Shown here one piece after another: positions 63,201-64,000 of a stretch of DNA of 64,000 nucleotides. The notes beneath the pieces were generated by a model. It saw nothing but the letters and a program-made list of their open reading frames with translations, made no database searches and was not told where the DNA came from. The stretch covers positions 445,501 through 509,500 of the forward strand of contig JACEVL010005070.1 in the NCBI GenBank assembly GCA_020284085.1, in the 5' to 3' direction. Each line of letters opens with the position of its first letter. The first letter of the stretch is position 1. This stretch comes from Aporrectodea caliginosa. Lineage: Eukaryota; Annelida; Clitellata; Crassiclitellata; Lumbricidae. Made by a program: the position numbers and the translations under genes.

Positions 63201-64000
63201 ATCTATGTATATACCTCCTAGGCTTTCATAGAGTGAATTCTAAGAACCTCCCAAAGATCACACACCTAAGACTGCTAAGCAGATTACCCTTGGCAGTTTG
63301 TTTACCTGCCACATGATTACCTTTGGCAGTTTGCTTACTTGCCACATGATTACCTTTGGCAGTTTGTTTACCTGCCACATGATTACCTTTGGCAGTTTGT
63401 TTACCTGCCACATAATTACCTTTGGCAGTTTGTTTACCTGCAACATGATTACCTTTGGCAGTTTGTTTACCTGCCACATGATTACCTTTGGCAGTTTGTT
63501 TACCTGCCACATGATTATGTTTGGCAGTTTGTTTACCTGCCACATGATTACCTTTGGCAGTTTGTTTACCTGCCACATGATTACCTTTGGCAGTTTGTCT
63601 ACCTGCCACATGATTACCTTTGGCAGTTTGTCTACCTGCCACATGATTACCTTTGGCAGTTTGTTTGCACACAATCACCTGTCACTTTGAGCCAATATCA
63701 AATGGGAAGCAAACAGTCTGTCTTCCAATGTACATCCAATATTTGTCAGGTATTTGCCCTTTGCAAGCCCAAAGCCCAGCACTCATAAAATCAATGTTTG
63801 GCAACAGGCCACTGCAATTGTTGCCTATATCGACACAGTAGTGCATGCAAACATTAGGTATACATGTGTACATGTCACAGCCAAGATCTTAATGTTTTAA
63901 AGGGACCTGATGGACATAATAGAGTTAGGCTGGCCATCAACAATCACCATGTGAATCGTTATTCCGCAGGTGATTGCTGTCAAGTTCTGATATAGATGAC
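39051..64000 (-). CDS. PITPNM: Membrane-associated phosphatidylinositol transfer protein, RdgB/Nir type (whole locus, 5' end outside window)
   Basis: Sixteen exons on the minus strand chain in consistent phase and encode about 912 residues to the stop. Family members move phosphatidylinositol and phosphatidic acid between ER and plasma membrane and support PIP2 signalling. Seen in order: an acidic Ser-rich linker; [14 protein letters not shown]; the DDHD domain (exons 52296-52698 and around), with [17 protein letters not shown] and [44 protein letters not shown]; and the LNS2 domain with [30 protein letters not shown] and [12 protein letters not shown]. The PITP domain and probably the FFAT motif lie right of the window. 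Introns contain many LINE, SINE and MITE insertions; no exon is broken. Confidence 0.95.
39638..39844 (-). other. Open frame in last PITPNM intron, unassigned
   Basis: A minus-strand frame contains [19 protein letters not shown] and a good-looking donor GAGG|GTGAGT. It is inside the PITPNM intron, has no PITPNM counterpart and no recognised family. It may be an old gene fragment or chance. Confidence 0.2.
39880..40075 (+). mobile_element. Old tRNA-derived SINE
   Basis: GTAGTCGATTGGTTGAGCAC followed by a degraded box B (GAGTTTGAGCTT), then CTTTGAGCAAGTCTTACACT and CACAATTGCTCC, similar to the SINE family A body. The tail is (AAT)n at 40065. Confidence 0.6.
40240..40912 (+). pseudogene. LINE C-terminal fragment, family B
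   Basis: The frame reads [51 protein letters not shown] and [16 protein letters not shown], continuing in other frames to ...[19 protein letters not shown] sequence. N-x-x-K-S-K-E and Y-A-S-P-x-W-W-G mark an RT C-terminal region of a LINE family distinct from the CR1/L2 tails. A related fragment is at 46752. Confidence 0.85.
41050..42720 (+). pseudogene. LINE family C, near full coding region, degenerate
   Basis: Fragments in order: [20 protein letters not shown] with [11 protein letters not shown] (a Cys-rich N-terminal block); [19 protein letters not shown] with [39 protein letters not shown] with [12 protein letters not shown] (RT palm); then [20 protein letters not shown]. This matches a non-LTR polyprotein with an RT and a C-terminal block. 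Frameshifts and an indel between blocks disable it. It lies in a PITPNM intron in the opposite orientation to the gene. Confidence 0.8.
42743..42871 (-). CDS. PITPNM: PITPNM exon, end of LNS2
   Basis: The exon starts [20 protein letters not shown], continues [19 protein letters not shown] and ends DVV at donor GTAAGT. A-Y-G-S-x-K-D-(V/I)-x-V-Y and Q-I-(F/Y)-I-V-G-(R/K) are LNS2 C-terminal hallmarks. 43 codons, phase 0. Confidence 0.95.
43048..43170. repeat. GAGTCC/AAGTCC hexamer repeat
   Basis: About ten copies of AAGTCC and GAGTCC, partly in CCGAGTCCAAGTCCAAGTC arrangement, interspersed with related words. It lies in the PITPNM intron between exons 42871 and 43535. Confidence 0.85.
43535..43718 (-). 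CDS. PITPNM: PITPNM exon, LNS2 core
   Basis: Reads [39 protein letters not shown] and [19 protein letters not shown], then VQE before donor GTGAGT. Highly conserved HAD-like LNS2 core that binds phosphatidic acid in Nir2. Phase 1 in, 0 out. Confidence 0.97.
44101..44250 (-). CDS. PITPNM: PITPNM exon, start of LNS2
   Basis: The acceptor GGTTTTATAG precedes [37 protein letters not shown] and [13 protein letters not shown] at donor GTAGGA. F-S-I-D-G-S-F is the HAD-like motif (D-x-D-G variant) in LNS2. 150 bp, joins both neighbours in phase. Confidence 0.97.
44753..44855. repeat. Three-copy AGAAGTTGGATTGATGAAAA repeat
   Basis: AGAAGTTGGATTGATGAAAA at about 44753, a one-base variant at about 44790, and AGAAGTTGGATTGATAAAAA at about 44829. 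Unit spacing about 38 bp. Intronic. Confidence 0.7.
45545..45625. repeat. GGCGTAGCTACATG block shared with 27575-27620
   Basis: CATAGGCGTAGCTACATGAA followed by GGAGGCAGTTGCCTCCTC. The inverse of the same combination is at 27575-27620. Probably the end of a MITE family whose second end was not found here. Confidence 0.5.
45760..45965. repeat. Degenerate ~45-bp minisatellite next to a PITPNM donor
   Basis: At least five variants of TTGGAAAACTCTTGTTACTA followed by a C-run. The array ends about 7 bp from the splice donor at 45972. The plus strand gives artefactual Pro/Leu-rich frames. Confidence 0.8.
45973..46121 (-). CDS. PITPNM: PITPNM exon ([14 protein letters not shown])
   Basis: The acceptor ACGATTCCAG precedes [18 protein letters not shown], then [19 protein letters not shown] and IYPVKMVVR before donor GTAAGA. 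x-T-Q-P-x-S-G-x-W and Y-P-V-(K/R)-M-V-V-R-G-D-H-T across the junction are PITPNM hallmarks. 149 bp. Confidence 0.96.
46442..46558 (-). CDS. PITPNM: PITPNM exon ([10 protein letters not shown])
   Basis: Reads [39 protein letters not shown] between acceptor ATATGTAG and donor AAG|GTCTGT. N-V-x-x-N-H-R-x-x-D and [11 protein letters not shown] are invariant in the family. 39 codons, phase 0. Confidence 0.97.
46752..47056 (+). pseudogene. LINE family B fragment
   Basis: The frame reads [37 protein letters not shown] and [18 protein letters not shown], ending at TGA. It matches the end of the copy at 40240-40912. Truncated, intronic, opposite to PITPNM. Confidence 0.85.
47181..47608. mobile_element. 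Harbinger-type MITE, copy 2
   Basis: The termini GGGGTCATCCATTTAGTAAG and CTAAGTGGATGGCCCC are inverted repeats of the same family as 25591-26297, with TAA on both flanks (47178-47180, 47609-47611). 428 bp. Confidence 0.88.
47747..47866 (-). CDS. PITPNM: PITPNM exon ([15 protein letters not shown])
   Basis: The acceptor TGTATTTAG precedes [19 protein letters not shown] and [15 protein letters not shown], then donor GTTCAG. P-R-E-K-W-x-x-(K/R)-R-T-x-(V/I)-K is the family signature before R-N-V/N-V-x-x-N-H-R. 40 codons, phase 0. Confidence 0.93.
48446..48594 (-). CDS. PITPNM: PITPNM exon ([17 protein letters not shown])
   Basis: Reads [37 protein letters not shown] and [13 protein letters not shown] at donor GTCAGC. 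W-W-G-x-K-R-(L/I)-D-Y-x-x-Y-C-P-(D/E)-A-L and H-A-S-(F/Y)-W-E-S-x-D-V-V-(A/S)-F-(I/L)-L-R-Q are invariant in PITPNM proteins. 149 bp. Confidence 0.97.
48967..49060. repeat. (AGGC)n microsatellite
   Basis: About 95 bp of AGGCAGGCAGGC with GGGC and AGGT variants, intronic. Confidence 0.9.
49228..49398 (-). CDS. PITPNM: PITPNM exon (variable linker)
   Basis: The acceptor TTGTCAG precedes [19 protein letters not shown], then [19 protein letters not shown] and FTS with G before donor GTAACA. (V/D)-x-L-Q-x-x-x-x-L-F begins the low-conservation Ser-rich linker. Phase agrees at both ends. Confidence 0.88.
50258..50340. repeat. (AAT)n tail and short repeat end
   Basis: AATAATAATAATAATAATAA is followed by GACGATTTTTATAGCGCCGT, AGCTCAGCCGAGGCCGAAGG and GCGCTGTAC. 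This looks like the tail of an antisense SINE or LINE related to that at 27290 (GCGCTGTACATTTACATG). Confidence 0.6.
50530..50700 (-). CDS. PITPNM: PITPNM exon ([19 protein letters not shown])
   Basis: The acceptor GACTTTCTAG precedes [18 protein letters not shown], then [19 protein letters not shown] and [14 protein letters not shown] at donor GTAAGA. Y-N-L-F-(H/Y)-x-x-D-P-x-A-x-R-L-E-P-L-L is the conserved end of the DDHD domain. 171 bp. Confidence 0.97.
50905..51375. mobile_element. MITE with GGGGCCGTCCATAAATGACG ends
   Basis: The ends GGGGCCGTCCATAAATGACG and CGTCATTTATGGACGGCCCC are inverted, with ATA flanking both sides (50902-50904, 51376-51378). TGACGTCA palindromes occur near both ends. 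It resembles the Harbinger/ISL2EU-like MITE class; superfamily not certain. 471 bp, no transposase. Confidence 0.85.
51376..52295. other. PITPNM intron, no other feature seen
   Basis: Ordinary AT-rich intron sequence between the MITE and exon 52296-52698, with no recognised element. Confidence 0.4.
52296..52698 (-). CDS. PITPNM: PITPNM exon, DDHD domain core
   Basis: The largest exon (403 bp). It opens [17 protein letters not shown], has a Ser/Lys-rich insert, and ends [20 protein letters not shown] with [12 protein letters not shown] and a C before donor GTAAGT. V-C-(L/I)-x-(G/A)-D-x-V-G-x-(I/L)-L-(G/A)-(F/Y)-D and F-D-(F)[13 protein letters not shown] are the DDHD hallmarks. In related DDHD enzymes the segment forms the metal-binding lipase-like core; here the usual G-D-x-V-G is A-D-S-V-G. 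The insert (residues [15 protein letters not shown]...RRTSATVG) is variable among family members. Confidence 0.96.
52829..52990 (+). mobile_element. tRNA-derived SINE (family B)
   Basis: The head TGAGTGGCCGAGTGGGTTGG and CGGGTTCGATTCCCGGTC give canonical box A and box B of a Ser/Leu-like tRNA. The unrelated body (CAGAGATTAATTTCTCGGAC) ends GTGGAGTACAATACAATGC. Next is an (ATACA)n tail. A second copy lies at 57360. Confidence 0.92.
52991..53165 (+). mobile_element. Probable SINE fragment (tail type D)
   Basis: CTGACGGCTGGCGCCTCCGG, GCTGCCGCTACTGGTTGAGC, then CGCTATATAAATCGTCG and a (TACAAA)n tail at 53139. The tail pattern suggests another retroposon, but no tRNA head was recognised. Confidence 0.5.
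53315..53600 (-). mobile_element. LINE 3' end fragment, antisense
   Basis: Plus strand contains AATCGAAAATGTATAAAGCA, AGTGGTGCTCCCGACCC and a decayed GCAAACATTTCCAGCTGG region matching the end of the CR1/L2-type copies. Confidence 0.7.
53965..54245 (-). mobile_element. LINE 3' end with (ATTC)n tail, antisense
   Basis: The (ATTC)n microsatellite at 53971-54003 precedes TATCGAACATTTGTATAGCG, then CAGAGGAGCTCCCGACTC and GGCCATTCCAGGTCGAGGCA, the antisense of the intact 3' end at 23160-23400. Confidence 0.85.
54978..55347. mobile_element. Inverted-repeat element with GTTTCCGGTAAC ends
   Basis: TGGGCCAAAAAAATATAGGT, GTGTTTCCGGTAAC near the left end is mirrored at the right by GTTACCGGAAACAC and TTTTGTTTTGGCC. 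The interior is AT-rich with A- and T-runs. Exact edges and TSD were not resolved. Confidence 0.6.
55340..56600 (+). pseudogene. CR1/L2-type LINE, degenerate RT
   Basis: The plus strand shows [17 protein letters not shown] with later ITHDSS-like and Y-C-C-Y-T-D-N-T (Y-A-D-D equivalent), then, after a gap around 55880-56060, Y-S-N-S-L-L-x-G and [14 protein letters not shown] blocks to about 56560. Order matches LINE RT, with many stops. A LINE/SINE tail (GTATAGCGCCACTCAGAG) is inserted at 55885-55945. Confidence 0.7.
56909..57113 (-). CDS. PITPNM: PITPNM exon, DDHD N-terminal part
   Basis: After acceptor CTGTTGTAG the frame reads [39 protein letters not shown] and [24 protein letters not shown] at donor GTGAGT. 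(A/V)-L-x-L-(L/F)-A-T-x-(S)-P-x-Y and A-N-x-x-Y-x-D-F-(I/L)-K-S-(Q/E)-E-G-x-x-F-(N/S)-G-Q are diagnostic. 205 bp. Confidence 0.97.
57360..57537 (+). mobile_element. tRNA-derived SINE (family B), copy 2
   Basis: TGAGTGGCCGAGTGGGTTGG with GTTCGATTCCCGGTC, the same body as at 52829, and an (ATACA)n-like tail (TACAATACAACACACAATAC). Its tail is followed directly by a family A SINE. Confidence 0.92.
57540..57770 (+). mobile_element. tRNA-derived SINE (family A), full length
   Basis: The tRNA-like head has box A (TGGTGTAGGGG) and box B (GGTTCGAATCC). The body is GGGACCCTGGGCAAGTCCTT. The 3' end reads GTCGGGAGCGCCTCTGAATA, GGGGCGCTATAAC and (AATAC)n. The last ~60 bp match the sense 3' end of the resident CR1/L2-type LINE. 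Confidence 0.95.
57890..58640 (-). mobile_element. Degenerate LINE 3' region, antisense
   Basis: The plus strand includes CAGTTTAAATCTGATTCTG, CCAATGCAGCTGACTGAG, and GCAAACACAGCATTGGCATA, similar to 36660-36960. Further on, GAACCAAACATGACTGCCTC and TCTGGGTTTATAGCAAGA are antisense of an N-P-x-K-(S/T)-E segment of the RT ([12 protein letters not shown]). It reaches nearly to exon 58671. Confidence 0.65.
58671..58848 (-). CDS. PITPNM: PITPNM exon (GGSILDTG...LVPCPAIC)
   Basis: After acceptor GATCTGTAG, GA completes Gly and the frame reads [39 protein letters not shown] and [19 protein letters not shown], with AG before donor GTTTGT. H-G-G-x-(I/V)-L-D-(T/S)-G, K-x-A-D-(V/I)-x-T and R-(F/L)-V-P-C-P-x-(I/V)-C-x-(E/D)-A are PITPNM-specific. 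178 bp. A longer frame spanning 58443-58910 is spurious. Confidence 0.96.
58849..60205. other. PITPNM intron, little recognisable
   Basis: AT-rich intron sequence. No element or exon recognised apart from the triplet repeat at its 5' end (60206-60283). Confidence 0.4.
60206..60283. repeat. (CCG)n(CCA)n triplet repeat
   Basis: About 13 CCG followed by about 11 CCA triplets on the plus strand (GGC/GGT on the PITPNM strand). It begins about 56 bp after a PITPNM splice donor, so it is intronic, not coding. Artefactual poly-Gly, poly-Trp/Arg and poly-Pro frames result. Confidence 0.95.
60340..60495 (-). CDS. PITPNM: PITPNM exon (LFILLHG)
   Basis: After acceptor GTTGAATAG the frame reads [19 protein letters not shown] and ends [17 protein letters not shown] with G before donor GTATGT. 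(L/V)-x-(V/L)-L-H-G-G across the junction is the family motif. Upstream residues are the acidic variable linker. 156 bp. Confidence 0.93.
60496..61925. other. PITPNM intron, no recognised feature
   Basis: AT-rich intron sequence with no exon or element I can support. It ends at a LINE family C fragment. Confidence 0.4.
61930..62480 (+). pseudogene. LINE family C RT fragment
   Basis: Frames read [33 protein letters not shown] and [22 protein letters not shown]-x-L and G-Y-L-D-D are RT palm motifs (Y-L-D-D active site). It continues where the family C copy at 41050-42720 has a deletion. Broken, intronic, opposite to PITPNM. Confidence 0.85.
62848..62915 (-). mobile_element. LINE 3' tail, antisense
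   Basis: ATTCATTCAAGGATTTATAT, AGCACCTCTTAAGGAAACTA and CTCAGAGGTGCTC are the terminal 60 bp of the CR1/L2-type LINE. The fragment ends about 12 bp from the donor of exon 62929-63069. Confidence 0.8.
62929..63069 (-). CDS. PITPNM: PITPNM exon, linker ([19 protein letters not shown])
   Basis: After acceptor GTGTTTGAG the frame reads [19 protein letters not shown], then [20 protein letters not shown] and SLPSHQL with G before donor GTAAAC. It has no strongly conserved motif, but phase matches the exons on both sides and the acidic Ser-rich composition suits the linker between PITP and DDHD domains. Confidence 0.75.
63285..63665. repeat. 33-bp VNTR, about 11.5 copies
   Basis: Tandem 33-bp units contain CTTTGGCAGTTTGTTTACCT followed by GCCACATGATTAC, nearly identical throughout. 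Being a multiple of three, it yields four long open frames on both strands that are artefacts. It lies in a PITPNM intron. Confidence 0.95.
63948..64000 (-). CDS. PITPNM: PITPNM exon, partial (runs off the window)
   Basis: On the minus strand from the window edge the frame reads [16 protein letters not shown] with G before donor GTGATT. The G joins AT of the next exon to give Asp (SHDDGIQF). Composition fits the linker. Phase-consistent, but short and without conserved motifs. Confidence 0.6.

Noticed and set aside
63226..63788. Repeat proteins on both strands ([11 protein letters not shown] and [11 protein letters not shown] types)
   Set aside because: A 33-bp VNTR with no stop in several frames; it lies within a PITPNM intron and has no start or splice support.

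Overview
The window is nuclear DNA from an invertebrate animal. Coding sequence is broken into short exons (47-403 bp) separated by AT-rich introns that are packed with transposon debris: 5'-truncated CR1/L2-type LINE tails, tRNA-derived SINEs, many MITEs with intact target-site duplications (TSDs), and long microsatellites. The proteins are animal-type (a GLD-2 poly(A) polymerase and an RdgB/Nir2 lipid-transfer protein). The phylum cannot be fixed from sequence alone; a marine invertebrate is my guess.

Layout. (1) 220-2085, plus strand: the last two exons of a DUF885-family protein. (2) 2646-6705: a decayed hAT transposon and a piggyBac-like TTAA element. (3) 6757-22515, minus strand: most of a GLD-2/TENT2 cytoplasmic poly(A) polymerase, about 11 exons, with the N-terminus not located. 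Its introns hold hAT MITEs, a second TTAA element carrying a 1.2 kb ACAT microsatellite, and LINE fragments. (4) 22616-38500, plus strand: four coding-like exons of an unidentified gene, the last two convincing. Between them lie LINE/SINE clusters, a Harbinger-type MITE, a foldback element and a 2.3 kb transposon carrying a broken transposase-like gene. (5) 39051-64000, minus strand: 16 consecutive phase-matched exons of a membrane-associated phosphatidylinositol transfer protein (PITPNM/RdgB/Nir2), from the linker after the PITP domain through the DDHD and LNS2 domains to the stop codon. The PITP domain itself lies beyond the right edge.

The most notable observations are mechanistic. A LINE segment has been turned into a 45-bp minisatellite. 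A MITE sits eight bases upstream of a TENT2 splice acceptor. A 5' splice-site region has been tandemly triplicated. TENT2 contains a GC-AG intron at the active-site exon. SINEs share the 3' tail of the resident LINE. Two transposons inserted at overlapping target sites. I did not see a new multi-gene system; the accessory content is mobile-element content. All exon boundaries were read by eye from splice signals, phase and family similarity, without transcripts.
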